DNA of 64,000 nucleotides from Deltaproteobacteria bacterium (lineage in GTDB: Bacteria > Myxococcota_A > Polyangia > DRWM01 > JAAZOP01), in NCBI GenBank assembly GCA_016218815.1, contig JACRCX010000029.1:1-64000 (forward strand), given 5' to 3'. How positions within the stretch are numbered: position 1 is the stretch's first letter; each line of letters opens with the position of its first letter. Below, one piece after another: positions 24,581 to 33,571 of this stretch. Below the pieces are notes generated by a model. It was not told where the DNA came from and searched no databases. It saw only the letters and a list, made by a program, of their open reading frames with translations. The translations under genes were made by a program, and so were the position numbers.

Positions 24581-26410
24581 ATGGCCGCCACACTTGAGCG
24601 CGAGTCGCCGTTCGATCCAGGGGTCGCCGGCTCCCCTCCCGGCCGGACCGGCGGCAAACTCCTGCCGCTGTCCGCGACGGCCGGCGGGTGCCTCGAACCC
24701 CCTCGCGGAGAAGACCTCGGCAGCCGGGCGTTCGAGGAGGCTCCGAACGGCATCGTGGTCACCGACGTCGACGGCCGGGTCATCGGCGCCAACGCGGCCT
24801 TCTACGCCGCCGTCAGCCTCGATCGCGCCGAGCTGGCCGGGCGGAACCTGTGGGAGCTGGTGACGGATCGGCAGGGGGGCGACCCGTCGAGCGTGGCCGA
24901 AGCTTCGCTCGCACGCGCCGGCCGATGGGCGGGCCCGGTCTGGCTGCTCCAGGAACGCGGGCCGCGGCGCGGGTCCTGGCTGACCATCAGCGTCGTGGAG
25001 GGTCGCGGCGCCCAGCCCCCTCGCCGCGTCGCCGTCTGGACCGACCTCGTCTCCCCCCACGATCGCGCCCGGGAGCTGGAACAGCTCGCCTTCTACGACC
25101 CGGTCACCGGATTGCCCAACCGCACCCTGTTCCAGGACCGGCTGCTCCAGGCGATCCACCGGGCACGACGCAGCGGGCAGCCGCTTGCGGTCTTCTTCCT
25201 CGATCTCGACGGGTTCAAGCGCGTCAACGACGCGCTCGGCCACCGCGTCGGCGACCTGCTGATGGCCGAGGTCGGCCGGCGCCTCGCGTCCGGCCTGCGC
25301 GCCTCGGACACCGTCGCCCGCATCGGCGGCGACGAGTTCTCCGTCGTCCTGCCCGACGTGGAGCCGGCCGATGCGGCGCTCGTCGCCCGGAAGATGCTCG
25401 CTGCGGTCGCGGCTCCGTTCCAGTACGGCCCGCAGAAGGTCGCCGTGAGCGCGAGCATCGGCATCGCCGTCTTCCCCGCCGACGCCGAGTCCCCCGACGA
25501 GCTGCTCGCCCTGGCCGACGAGGCGATGTACGAGTCCAAGGGCAGGGGCCCCGACGGCTACCGCTTCTACTCGCGCACGATGCATGCGCGCTCGCTCGCG
25601 CAGCTCCGCCTGGAGTGCGACCTGCGCCGCGCGCTGGAGGACGGCTGCCTCAACCTGCACTACCAGCCGCAGCTCGACGTCCGCACCGGACGCATCGCGG
25701 CGGTCGAGGCCCTCGTGCGCTGGCACCACCCACGCCTGGGCACGTTGCCCCCGGCACGCTTCCTGCCGATCGCCCGCGAGGCCGGCCTCCTCGCGCACCT
25801 CGGCGACTGGGTGATGCGCCGGGCGTTCGGGCGCGCCAGGGCCTGGCGCGACGCGGGCGGACCGCCCCTGCGCATGGCCGTCAACGTCTCGGCCGAACAG
25901 CTCGGACTGCCCGATGCCGTCGACCGGGTGGCCGCGGCCCTCATCGATTCCCGCCTGGAGCCGCGCTTCGCCGAGCTCGAAATCACCGAGTCCGTCGCGA
26001 TGGCGAACCCGGAGCGGACCGCCGAAACCCTGATGGACCTCCGCGCTCTCGGCGTCCGCGTCGCGATCGACGACTTCGGCACCGGCTACTCCTCCCTGAG
26101 CTACCTCCAGCGCTTCCCCCTCGGCGCGCTCAAGGTCGATCGCACCTTCGTCCAGGGCGTGGACGGCGACCCCGACGCCGCCTCGATCGTCTCCATCATC
26201 GTCGCTCTCGCTCGCAAGCTCGGCCTGGAAGTCGTCGCCGAGGGCGTCGAGACCCGCGGACAGCTCGACGTCCTCGTCCGCGCCGGCTGCGACCTCGTCC
26301 AGGGCTTCCTGCTCGGCCGCCCCATCCCCGAAGTGCCTCTGCGAGCCCTCCTCGCCTCCGGCTCTCAGAACGCCCCGCCGCCGTCCGCCCCCAACCCGTC
26401 CCCCCGCTGA
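24581..26410 (+). CDS. PAS-GGDEF-EAL cyclic di-GMP signalling protein
   Basis: A 609-residue cytoplasmic protein. A PAS-like sensor (about residues 47-165: FEEAPNGIVVTDVDGRVIGANAAF) is followed by a GGDEF domain with an intact GGDEF at 249-253 and the upstream FYDPVTGLPNRTLF. The EAL domain has EAL at 376-378, the metal and loop residues NVSAEQL, ELEITES, DDFGTGYSSL and the late VVAEGVET and QGFLLGRP. Both diguanylate cyclase and phosphodiesterase signatures look complete, so it could make or degrade c-di-GMP depending on the PAS signal. There is no transmembrane segment. The ATG has GAGAGGG upstream. The 3' end overlaps the convergent kinase gene by 46 bp. Confidence 0.94.
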   Translation: MAATLERESPFDPGVAGSPPGRTGGKLLPLSATAGGCLEPPRGEDLGSRAFEEAPNGIVVTDVDGRVIGANAAFYAAVSLDRAELAGRNLWELVTDRQGGDPSSVAEASLARAGRWAGPVWLLQERGPRRGSWLTISVVEGRGAQPPRRVAVWTDLVSPHDRARELEQLAFYDPVTGLPNRTLFQDRLLQAIHRARRSGQPLAVFFLDLDGFKRVNDALGHRVGDLLMAEVGRRLASGLRASDTVARIGGDEFSVVLPDVEPADAALVARKMLAAVAAPFQYGPQKVAVSASIGIAVFPADAESPDELLALADEAMYESKGRGPDGYRFYSRTMHARSLAQLRLECDLRRALEDGCLNLHYQPQLDVRTGRIAAVEALVRWHHPRLGTLPPARFLPIAREAGLLAHLGDWVMRRAFGRARAWRDAGGPPLRMAVNVSAEQLGLPDAVDRVAAALIDSRLEPRFAELEITESVAMANPERTAETLMDLRALGVRVAIDDFGTGYSSLSYLQRFPLGALKVDRTFVQGVDGDPDAASIVSIIVALARKLGLEVVAEGVETRGQLDVLVRAGCDLVQGFLLGRPIPEVPLRALLASGSQNAPPPSAPNPSPR

Positions 26411-28050
26411 CCGGGCGTCAGGCCCGCCGGCACCGGCGGCACGACGTCAAGGTCCACCGTCACGTCGACACCGGCAACCACCGCCCGTACGATCGGCGCC
26501 CGCCCGTCCGCCGTGACCTCGAGCTTGTGGATGTCGGCGCTCGCCGGTACCAGGAAGTCCTCGTCGACGATCCGGCCGTCGAACCGCAACGTCGCGCCGG
26601 GCGGCACGCCGCGCACCCGGACCCGGACCTGCCCGCTCCCCGCCCCTTCCTCGCCCGTCGCTGCGGGTTCGCGCGACGACGTTCCTCCGCCCGGGACGAA
26701 GTGGAATGCGACGGCGACCGTCACGAGGATCGCCGCGCCGGCCGCAATCGCCCCAATCAGCGCTCGCCGGCGGCGCGGCACGCCGCCCCTGCCGGCCGGC
26801 GCCGCGGCACCCGCCGTGTCTCCCGCCGGCGCAACGGCCTCTCGCGCCGGCGTCGGCGCGGCGACCGGCCCCGTCGCGCTACGGACCGCGACGGTCGGGA
26901 CCGTGCGCGAGACCACCACCGGCTGCGGCGTGACCTCCGAGGCCGGGCCGGGGCCCTCCGCGGCCCTCGCCGGCGCAGCCGGCGGACGCGAGCAGCGCAG
27001 CTCCCGGAACGGCTCCAGCGCCGCCGCGAACGCCGCCGCCTCGCGGAAGCGCTCCTCCCGCTTGCGCGCCGTCGCCTTCCGGATCACCCGCTCCAACTCC
27101 TCCGGGATCTCGGGGCACAGCTCTCTGGCCGAAGGGAACGGCGCCTCGAGCACCTCGCACAAGGTCTCCTGGACGTTCTTGCCGGCGAACGGCAGCTTCC
27201 CCGTCAGCGCCTCGAACAGCACGATCCCCAGCGCGTAGATGTCCGCGCCGCCGTCGATCGTCGCCGCACCGGCGACCTGCTCCGGCGACATGTAGTACGG
27301 CGTGCCCATCACGGTGCCGGGGAGGGTCAGGCGCGAAGCCGTCTCCGGCGCCCCCGCCAGTCGGGCGATGCCGAAATCCAGGATCCGTACCGCGGTCCGC
27401 CTCCGCGGCCCCGCAACCAGGAAGATGTTCTCCGGCTTCAGGTCGCGATGGACGATGCCCTTGGAATGCGCCGCGTCCAGCGCGTCGAGCGCATCACACA
27501 GGACGGGAACGATCTCCGCCGGGGGCAGGCGCGAGCGCCGCCGCAGCACCTTTTCCAGGTCCTCCCCCTCCAGCAGCTCCATCACCAGGTAGGTCCGGCC
27601 CTCGGGGGTCGTGCCCACGTCGTGGACGTGGACGATCCCCGGATGACCGACCGCCGCGGCCGCCCGCGCTTCCTGCAGGAACCGCGCCGCCAGCTCGCTG
27701 TCGCCCGCCCACTCCCTTCGGATGAGCTTGATCGCGACGCGCATCCCGATCACCGCGTGGACCGCCTCGTACACCTCGCCCACCCCCCCGCGCCCGCAGA
27801 GGCGGCCGAGGCGATACTTGCCGTCGAGCAGCGCATCCGACGACCCCTGCGGCGCCCCGGCCGGGACGGCCGCCGGAGAGGAAGCGCGGCCGGGCGTCCG
27901 GACGACCCTGCGCCGGTCTTCCGTGGGACGGGACGCCGGCGACGGACTCGGCGCGGACTTCCGCCGCGCAGGCGATTCCATCTGCTCCAGGAAGGAGCTG
28001 AGCACCTTCTCCCGTGCCGCCCTGCGGGACTTGGAGCGTTCGTTGCCCAT
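26365..28050 (-). CDS. Membrane-anchored Ser/Thr protein kinase with PEGA-like tail
   Basis: A 561-residue Hanks-type kinase with an unusual 75-residue basic N-terminal extension before the domain. The glycine loop is GRGGVG (86-91), Lys108 in VAIK, HRD at 201-203, DFG at 225-227 and GTPYYMSPEQ. A Pro/Ala-rich segment leads to a transmembrane helix at about 428-450, then a short outer domain with the PEGA-like pattern VRVRVRGVPPGATLRFDGRIV. ATG 28050 is preferred to the in-frame TTG at 28059. It lies downstream of the Ycf46-like ATPase and PilB genes on the same strand, so it may phosphorylate that machinery. The Gly/Ala tail overlaps the end of the c-di-GMP gene on the other strand. Confidence 0.93.
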   Translation of the reverse strand: MGNERSKSRRAAREKVLSSFLEQMESPARRKSAPSPSPASRPTEDRRRVVRTPGRASSPAAVPAGAPQGSSDALLDGKYRLGRLCGRGGVGEVYEAVHAVIGMRVAIKLIRREWAGDSELAARFLQEARAAAAVGHPGIVHVHDVGTTPEGRTYLVMELLEGEDLEKVLRRRSRLPPAEIVPVLCDALDALDAAHSKGIVHRDLKPENIFLVAGPRRRTAVRILDFGIARLAGAPETASRLTLPGTVMGTPYYMSPEQVAGAATIDGGADIYALGIVLFEALTGKLPFAGKNVQETLCEVLEAPFPSARELCPEIPEELERVIRKATARKREERFREAAAFAAALEPFRELRCSRPPAAPARAAEGPGPASEVTPQPVVVSRTVPTVAVRSATGPVAAPTPAREAVAPAGDTAGAAAPAGRGGVPRRRRALIGAIAAGAAILVTVAVAFHFVPGGGTSSREPAATGEEGAGSGQVRVRVRGVPPGATLRFDGRIVDEDFLVPASADIHKLEVTADGRAPIVRAVVAGVDVTVDLDVVPPVPAGLTPGQRGDGLGADGGGAF

Positions 28051-28161
28051 TTCTCGCAACCGCGGTTGCCGCGTCCGGGAAGGAGCTTACACGACGGAGG
28101 CCGGTCGCCGAGTCCGAACGGACTGGCCGTCCGATCGGACTCCGAACCGCGGGCCGGTTTC

Positions 28162-29619
28162 CTACGGCTTGAACGCGTCGAGCTTGCGCCGGTCGAGCGT
28201 CGCGGGACGCGCGCGCGTCCGCGCCCACTCGCGCAGCGTCTTCAGCCGGTCCTCGAACGTCGTCGCCAGCGGCACGGTCTCCCCGACCGAGCCGATCAGA
28301 TCGGCGTTCTGCAGCTCGCGTCCCGCGGAGAAGGCGGAGTAGAGCGCCGACAGCACCGCCTGCTCGATCTCGCTGCCCGAGAATTTCTCCGCCTTGCGCA
28401 CCAAGGTCTCGAGATCGAACTGCGCCGGGGAACGCCCGCGCGCCCCCAGGTGGATCTCGAAGATCTCCCGCCGCTCGTGGTGGTTCGGCAGATCCACGAA
28501 GAAGATCTCGTCGAACCGCCCCTTGCGCGGCAGCTCCGGCGGCAAGGCCTCGACCTCGTTCGCCGTCGCCACCACGAACACCGGCTCGCGCTTCTCCTGC
28601 AGCCATGTCACGAACCCGCCGAGCAGCCGGCGAGAGGTCCCGGCGTTCTCGCCCGAAAACCCCTTCTCGATCTCGTCGACCCACAGCACCACCGGCGCCA
28701 TCGCCTCCGCGATCCGGATCGCACGCCGCAGCACCGACTCCGGGTACGCGTGGCCGATGATCATCCCCATGTCCAGCCGCACGATCGGCACCCGCCAGAA
28801 GCGCGCGATGGCCTTGGCCGCCAGCGACTTGCCGCAGCCCTGCACGCCCATCAGCATCAGGCCCCGCGGCGGCGGCAGCCCGAAGTCCCGCGCGCGCCGC
28901 GAGAATGCCTCCCGCCGCTCGTTCAGCCAGCGCTTCAGCTCGTCCAGCCCGCCCAGGCGGTCGAGCGGCACGTCGTCGGCCACCATCTCCATCGCCTCGA
29001 CCTGCGAGAACCGCCAGCCCTTCTCGCGCAGCACGATCGAAGCGTCGGGCAGCCCGCCGTTCGCGCTGCGTACCGCCTTGCGTACGACCCAGCGCGCCTC
29101 CGAGCCCGTCAGCCCGCGCAGCGCGTCCCCGATCGCCCCTAAGGCCTCCGGAGGCGCCGCGAGCTGCAGCGACGCCAGCGTCTCCGCCGCCACCGCCGCC
29201 AGATCCCCCGGCTCGGGCAACGGCAGCGACAGCACCACCACGTCGTGCTCCAGCTCCGCCGGGACCCGGAACAGCGGCGACACCAGGATCAGCCGCCGCC
29301 CCTTCGGCGCCCACGCCACGAACGACCGGATGGCGCGCGACACCACCGGCTCCGTCAGGAACCCGTGCACGTCCGCCAGGAGCAGGATCAGCGGTCCCGT
29401 GCCCTCCCGCAACGTCGCGAGTTGCTCCGCCAGCGCGTCCACCGCCGCCGCGCCCGGCGGCGCGTCGAGCAGCGACCAGCGCACGAGCGGCACCCCCAGC
29501 TCCGCCGCGATCGCCGTCACCGCCTCGTCCAGCCGCGCCTCCTCGTGCGTCTCGCAGCACACCACCGGACATCCCGCGTGCAGCACCTCGCGAATCGGAG
29601 AAGAAAACGCGTCAACCAT
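28162..29619 (-). CDS. Ycf46-like AAA+ ATPase
   Basis: A 485-residue AAA+ protein. The N-terminal half is a degenerate ATPase-like region ([30 protein letters not shown]), and the C-terminal half is the active AAA domain with Walker A GVQGCGKS, Walker [11 protein letters not shown], sensor-1 VVATAN and an arginine finger region [12 protein letters not shown]. This two-part layout is typical of the cyanobacterial and plastid Ycf46 family, which is also found in other bacteria; its exact role is unsettled (cyanobacterial members have been linked to photosynthesis and CO2 uptake). ATG 29619 with GGGAG upstream is chosen over TTG 29622. It lies between the PilB-type ATPase and the kinase genes, suggesting one functional group. 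Confidence 0.88.
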   Translation of the reverse strand: MVDAFSSPIREVLHAGCPVVCCETHEEARLDEAVTAIAAELGVPLVRWSLLDAPPGAAAVDALAEQLATLREGTGPLILLLADVHGFLTEPVVSRAIRSFVAWAPKGRRLILVSPLFRVPAELEHDVVVLSLPLPEPGDLAAVAAETLASLQLAAPPEALGAIGDALRGLTGSEARWVVRKAVRSANGGLPDASIVLREKGWRFSQVEAMEMVADDVPLDRLGGLDELKRWLNERREAFSRRARDFGLPPPRGLMLMGVQGCGKSLAAKAIARFWRVPIVRLDMGMIIGHAYPESVLRRAIRIAEAMAPVVLWVDEIEKGFSGENAGTSRRLLGGFVTWLQEKREPVFVVATANEVEALPPELPRKGRFDEIFFVDLPNHHERREIFEIHLGARGRSPAQFDLETLVRKAEKFSGSEIEQAVLSALYSAFSAGRELQNADLIGSVGETVPLATTFEDRLKTLREWARTRARPATLDRRKLDAFKP

Positions 29620-29660
29620 CAACGTCTCCCGCCGACCCGCCGCCGGCCCCGCCCCCCCGG

Positions 29661-29737
29661 ATCCGAACCGCGCCCGTCAGGGCGCGGCTCCGCGAGGGCA
29701 CGACCAGCCGCGGGCTGAAGCCCGCGGTTCGGAAGCA
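29661..29737. repeat. Paired-hairpin repeat family C
   Basis: Two imperfect or perfect hairpins (GAACCGCGCCC with GGGCGCGGCT, and CCGCGGGCTGAAGCCCGCGG) joined by a linker and ending GGTTCGG. It is the reverse complement of the element at 39266. It lies between the PilB and AAA genes and might act as a transcript-processing or termination hairpin. Confidence 0.85.
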
Positions 29738-29744
29738 GAGGGCC

Positions 29745-29800
29745 CACACCAACAACTCGACCCGCTCGACCCACCAACAACCAACAACTTCCCCCCCCTC
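29745..29800. repeat. Family B repeat (CCAACAAC-rich)
   Basis: CACCAACAACTCGACCCG followed by CCACCAACAACCAACAACTT and a C-rich tract. It lies directly after the stop of the PilB gene (minus strand), adjacent to the hairpin element. Confidence 0.8.
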
Positions 29801-31672
29801 CTACCTCGACTCCTCCTGCACCGTGACGCGCACCACCTCGCTGAACGAGGTGATTCCCGCTGCCAGCTTGTGCACCGCGACCTCGCGCAGCGTGCGCATG
29901 CCGTCCGCCCGCGCCTGCCGCGAGATCGACGCCGCGTCGGCCTCCTCGGCCACCAGGCGGCGGACGCCGTCCGTGACGTCCAGCACCTCGAAGATGCCCG
30001 TGCGGCCGAAGAGCCCCGTGCCGCGGCACCGCGGGCAGCCCTCGCCCCGCGCCACCTTCAGCTCCGGCGGCCGCCCGCCCCGCATCGGGATCTCCAGCAG
30101 CGCCACCTGGTCCGCCGTCAGCGTCTCCTCGACCTTGCAGTTCTGGCACACCTTGCGCGCCAGACGCTGCGCCACGACGCCGACCAGCGTCGAGTTGACG
30201 AGGAACTTGTCCACCCCCAGCTCGCGCAAACGGACGATGGTCGAGGGGGAATCGTTCGTGTGCAGGGTGGAAAGCACCAGATGGCCCGTGAGGGCGGCCT
30301 GGACCGCGTACTCCGCCGTCTCCGCGTCGCGGATCTCGCCGACCATGATGATGTCCGGGTCCTGCCGCAGGAACGTGCGCAGCATCGTCGGGAACGTGAC
30401 GTCGATCTTGTGCTGCACCGCGACCTGGTTGAACTCCTCCACCACCATCTCGATCGGGTCCTCGATCGTCACGACGTTGACCTGCGGCGTCGCGATGGCC
30501 CGCAGCGTCGAGTACAGCGTCGTCGTCTTGCCCGACCCGGTCGGTCCCGTCACCAGCAGCAGGCCGTTGGGCCGCGTGATGAACCGCTCGTAGGCCTCCA
30601 GCTCCTCGGGGTACATCCCCAGGTCCGGAAGGTCGACGAGGATCTGCTCCGGATCGAAGATGCGCAGCACGATCTTCTCGCCGAACGCCGCCGGGAGCGT
30701 CGACACGCGCAGCTCCACCTCGCGCGCCTCCCCCCCGACCGCGCCCGCCGCCGTCTTGATCCGCCCGTCCTGCGGCTTGCGCCGTTCCGCCACGTCCATG
30801 CGCGACATCATCTTGATGCGCGACACGATCGCCGGCAGCACCACCTTCGGGATGCGGTAGACCTCGTGCAGCACCCCGTCGATCCGCATCCGCACCACGC
30901 CCTCCTCGCGCCGCGGCTCGACGTGGATGTCGCTCGCCCGGTTGTCGAACGCGTAGTGCAGCAGGTACTCCACCGCGTTGACCACGTGCCGATCCGTGGC
31001 CTCGATCTCGTCCACCTTCTTCAGCCGGAAGTACTGCTCCAGGTTCCCCAGGTCCACCCCGGGCTGCGCCGGTCCCTTGTCCCCCCCCCGGACCTGCTCC
31101 TCCGCCGCCGAGACCGACGACTGGAAACCGTACACCTCCGTGATGATCTTCTGGATCGCCTTCCGGCTCGCCATCAGCGCCTCGACCCGGCGCCCCGTGA
31201 TGCGCTCCAGCTCGTCGATCAACGCCTCGTCGAACGGGTCGGCCATCGCCACCCGGATCGTCCCGTCCCCCGACTCCAGCGGCACCACGCAGTGCCGCCG
31301 CGCGAAGGGCCGCGACACCGTCGAGGTGATCAGATCCGGCGAGAGCTTCAGCGGATCGATGTGCGCGTACGGTACGCCCATCATCCGCGCCCGCACCTCG
31401 ACCACCCGGTCCTCGTCCAGATGGTCGCTGGCGTCCGTCGCCAGCGGGAAGTGGAACGACGCGATCACCTCCGCGTCCGTCGGCTCGTGCGCCTCCGCTC
31501 CGTGGAAGCGCGCCGCCAGCCGCTGCCGCTGCAGGTGCGCGCGTTGCTGCACGGCGCGCGCCGCGATCTCGTCGCGGTGGAGCGGCTTCAAGTGCCCGAG
31601 GCCGACCAGCGCATCGAGCAGCTCGACGATCGTGGGCGCCCGTGGCGACGTCTCCGGCGGTCTGGAATTCAT
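29801..31672 (-). CDS. PilB/GspE-type secretion or type IV pilus assembly ATPase
   Basis: A 623-residue hexameric traffic ATPase. The N-terminal GspE/MshE-like region (residues about 15-185, with [16 protein letters not shown] and the c-di-GMP-binding-like module VALADP-type segment [13 protein letters not shown]) is followed by the catalytic half: ASDIHVEP, the Walker [13 protein letters not shown], the Asp box EDPIE, Walker [11 protein letters not shown], the His box [13 protein letters not shown], and the tetracysteine zinc site CQNCK with CPRCRGTG. All key motifs are intact. It would power pilus extension or type II secretion at the inner membrane, but no pilin or platform gene is nearby. 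ATG 31672 has GGAAGGA upstream. Confidence 0.95.
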   Translation of the reverse strand: MNSRPPETSPRAPTIVELLDALVGLGHLKPLHRDEIAARAVQQRAHLQRQRLAARFHGAEAHEPTDAEVIASFHFPLATDASDHLDEDRVVEVRARMMGVPYAHIDPLKLSPDLITSTVSRPFARRHCVVPLESGDGTIRVAMADPFDEALIDELERITGRRVEALMASRKAIQKIITEVYGFQSSVSAAEEQVRGGDKGPAQPGVDLGNLEQYFRLKKVDEIEATDRHVVNAVEYLLHYAFDNRASDIHVEPRREEGVVRMRIDGVLHEVYRIPKVVLPAIVSRIKMMSRMDVAERRKPQDGRIKTAAGAVGGEAREVELRVSTLPAAFGEKIVLRIFDPEQILVDLPDLGMYPEELEAYERFITRPNGLLLVTGPTGSGKTTTLYSTLRAIATPQVNVVTIEDPIEMVVEEFNQVAVQHKIDVTFPTMLRTFLRQDPDIIMVGEIRDAETAEYAVQAALTGHLVLSTLHTNDSPSTIVRLRELGVDKFLVNSTLVGVVAQRLARKVCQNCKVEETLTADQVALLEIPMRGGRPPELKVARGEGCPRCRGTGLFGRTGIFEVLDVTDGVRRLVAEEADAASISRQARADGMRTLREVAVHKLAAGITSFSEVVRVTVQEESR

Positions 31673-31759
31673 GCCGTCCTTCCGTCGGCGCCTGCCCCCG
31701 CGCCGCAGCCCCGATCCTGTCCGACCCCCACCGACCCGTCAACCCGCACCCCGGGTTGC

Positions 31760-31890
31760 CCGTTCCCTTCTTCTGCGTCTCTGCGTCTCTGCGCGAGACT
31801 TCCCTTCCCCCGCTCCCCTGCTCCCCCCCGCCCCTCCGCACCAACGACTCGCCCCGTTCGACCCACCAAGAACCAATGACTCTCCCCCCC
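31760..31890. repeat. Intergenic repeats: GCGTCTCTGCG stretch plus family B
   Basis: 31765-31800 contains TTCTGCGTCTCTGCGTCTC and ends TGCGCGAGAC, a kind of short repeat widespread in environmental bacteria. 31838-31890 is a diverged family B copy (CACCAACGACTCGCCCCG, then CCACCAAGAACCAATGACTC and a C tract). Together they fill most of the gap between the PilB and glycosidase genes. Confidence 0.7.
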
Positions 31891-33516
31891 CTACCTCCCG
31901 TCGCTCGGATACCGCTCCAGCGCCCACGCGCTCCACATGCCGTCGTCGATCCCCCCCGCCGCGATCACCTGGCGGAACAGCGCCGCCGACCCGCGCTCCG
32001 TCCGCGCAAGCCCCGCGTCCGCGAAATCGACCGCGTACAGCCCGAAACGCTGCGTGAACCCGTAGGCCCACTCGAAGTTGTCCGTCAGCGACCAGTGCAG
32101 GTACCCCCGCACGTCGATCCCCTCCCCGATCGCCATCCCCAGCACTCGCAGGTGCTCCAGGAGGTAGAAGCCCCGCTGCTCGTCCGCCGCATCCGCGATG
32201 CCGTTCTCCGTGATGTACAGCGGCAACCCCCAGGACGCGTACCGCCGCAGCGTCAGGAGGAAGCTCGGCGCGTTGATCTCCCGCCCCATCTCGTTGTGCG
32301 GCAACGCCGCGTCGTAGCGGTCGACCGCGAGCAGCGGGAGCCCCCGCAAGGGCTCGATCCGCGCGAACGAGCCCCCCTCCGCGGCCCCCGGCCCGTAGTA
32401 GTTGATCCCGATCCAGTCCAACGTCCCCGCCAGCTCGGCGTAGAAACCCTCCGGCGGCGACGTGTCCACGTCCTCGAAGTCGCCGTCCATGTTGACGTCC
32501 AGGTTCCCCGACGTCCACGCCTCCGGGAAGACGTCGTTCACGATGTACCCGATGCGCTCCGACGCGAAAACGTCGTCCGGATCGGCGGCGTTCTTCGGCG
32601 GAAACTCGTTGGCCACCGCCGCGTTGCCGATCGAGGCCGGGTCGCCGTCGCCGTCCGCGTCCGCGAGGTCCAGCTCGCGGATCGCCGCCGCCGCCCGCGC
32701 ATGGGCGAAAATGAAGTTCATCCCCGCCTGCATCGCGCCTTCCATGTCCAGCAGCCCCCCGGGCGGATGGTCGCCCGAGAGATACCCGGCCGACACCACG
32801 CTGAACGGCTCGTTGAGCGGAATCCAGAAATCGACGTCCGCCGCGAAGGCCGGAACGACGTGCCGCACGAACGCCTCGAACGCGTCCGCGAACGCGTCGC
32901 TCGCCTCCGACACCAGGTCGATCCGTGCCACCGGCGACTGCACCCACGTCGGCACCACCCAGTGGTACAGCGTCAGGAACACCACCATGCCCCGCGCGCG
33001 CGCCGCCTGCACCACCGCCACGTAGTGCCCTAACGCCTCGTCGTCCCACACCCCCTCCGCAGGCTCGATCCGTGCCCACTCCACTCCCAGCCGGACCGCG
33101 TTGTTCCCCAAGGCGGCCGCGCGGTCGAGGTCCTCCTCGTACAGGTCCCAGAACCCCGCCCCGGCTCCGGAGCGGACGTGCCCCACGATGTGGTCCTGGT
33201 CCTCCCACTCGGACCAGTTGCTCGCGACCGTTCCGCCGTCCGGATCCTCCCGGCCCTCGACCTGGTACGCGGCCGAGGCCGTCCCCCACAGGAAGCCGTC
33301 CGGGAAACGCACGTCGACCCCGCCGTCCGGCCAGAACGGCGCGTCCTCCGCCCTCGCGTCCTCGACCGCCGCGTCCTCCCCGTCCCCCGCGTCGAGCTCC
33401 GCGTCCGCCTCCAGGCCCGCCTCGACGTCGTCCCCCGCGTCGGTCGCCTCGGTCTTGTCCCCGCACCCCGCAACCACGGCGAGCAGCGGCAGGATTCGGC
33501 GCAACGCGACGTCCAT
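31891..33516 (-). CDS. Lipid-anchored glycoside hydrolase family 1 (beta-glucosidase-like)
   Basis: A 541-residue lipoprotein. The signal peptide ends in VVAGC (Cys18), then an Asp/Glu/Ala-rich linker to about residue 65, then a complete family 1 TIM barrel starting FPDGFLWGTASAAYQVEG. The acid/base is Glu236 in PLNEPF and the nucleophile is Glu437 in YITENG; the late HWSLTDNFEWAYGFTQRFGLY is the substrate-binding signature. It should hydrolyse beta-glucosides or related glycans at the cell surface; family 1 enzymes are more often cytoplasmic, so the lipid anchor is notable. ATG 33516 has GGAGG 6 bases upstream. It is divergent from the PNGase F-like gene with a 55-bp gap. Confidence 0.94.
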   Translation of the reverse strand: MDVALRRILPLLAVVAGCGDKTEATDAGDDVEAGLEADAELDAGDGEDAAVEDARAEDAPFWPDGGVDVRFPDGFLWGTASAAYQVEGREDPDGGTVASNWSEWEDQDHIVGHVRSGAGAGFWDLYEEDLDRAAALGNNAVRLGVEWARIEPAEGVWDDEALGHYVAVVQAARARGMVVFLTLYHWVVPTWVQSPVARIDLVSEASDAFADAFEAFVRHVVPAFAADVDFWIPLNEPFSVVSAGYLSGDHPPGGLLDMEGAMQAGMNFIFAHARAAAAIRELDLADADGDGDPASIGNAAVANEFPPKNAADPDDVFASERIGYIVNDVFPEAWTSGNLDVNMDGDFEDVDTSPPEGFYAELAGTLDWIGINYYGPGAAEGGSFARIEPLRGLPLLAVDRYDAALPHNEMGREINAPSFLLTLRRYASWGLPLYITENGIADAADEQRGFYLLEHLRVLGMAIGEGIDVRGYLHWSLTDNFEWAYGFTQRFGLYAVDFADAGLARTERGSAALFRQVIAAGGIDDGMWSAWALERYPSDGR

Positions 33517-33571
33517 GGGCACCTCCGCAGGCCATGCTATAGTGCCCGGCGCACGGGGGGAAGGGGACTCG

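Noticed and set aside
24688-29142. 1484-residue plus-strand frame spanning the c-di-GMP and kinase genes
   Set aside because: It crosses two opposed genes with complete domains and consists of Arg/Pro-rich nonsense.
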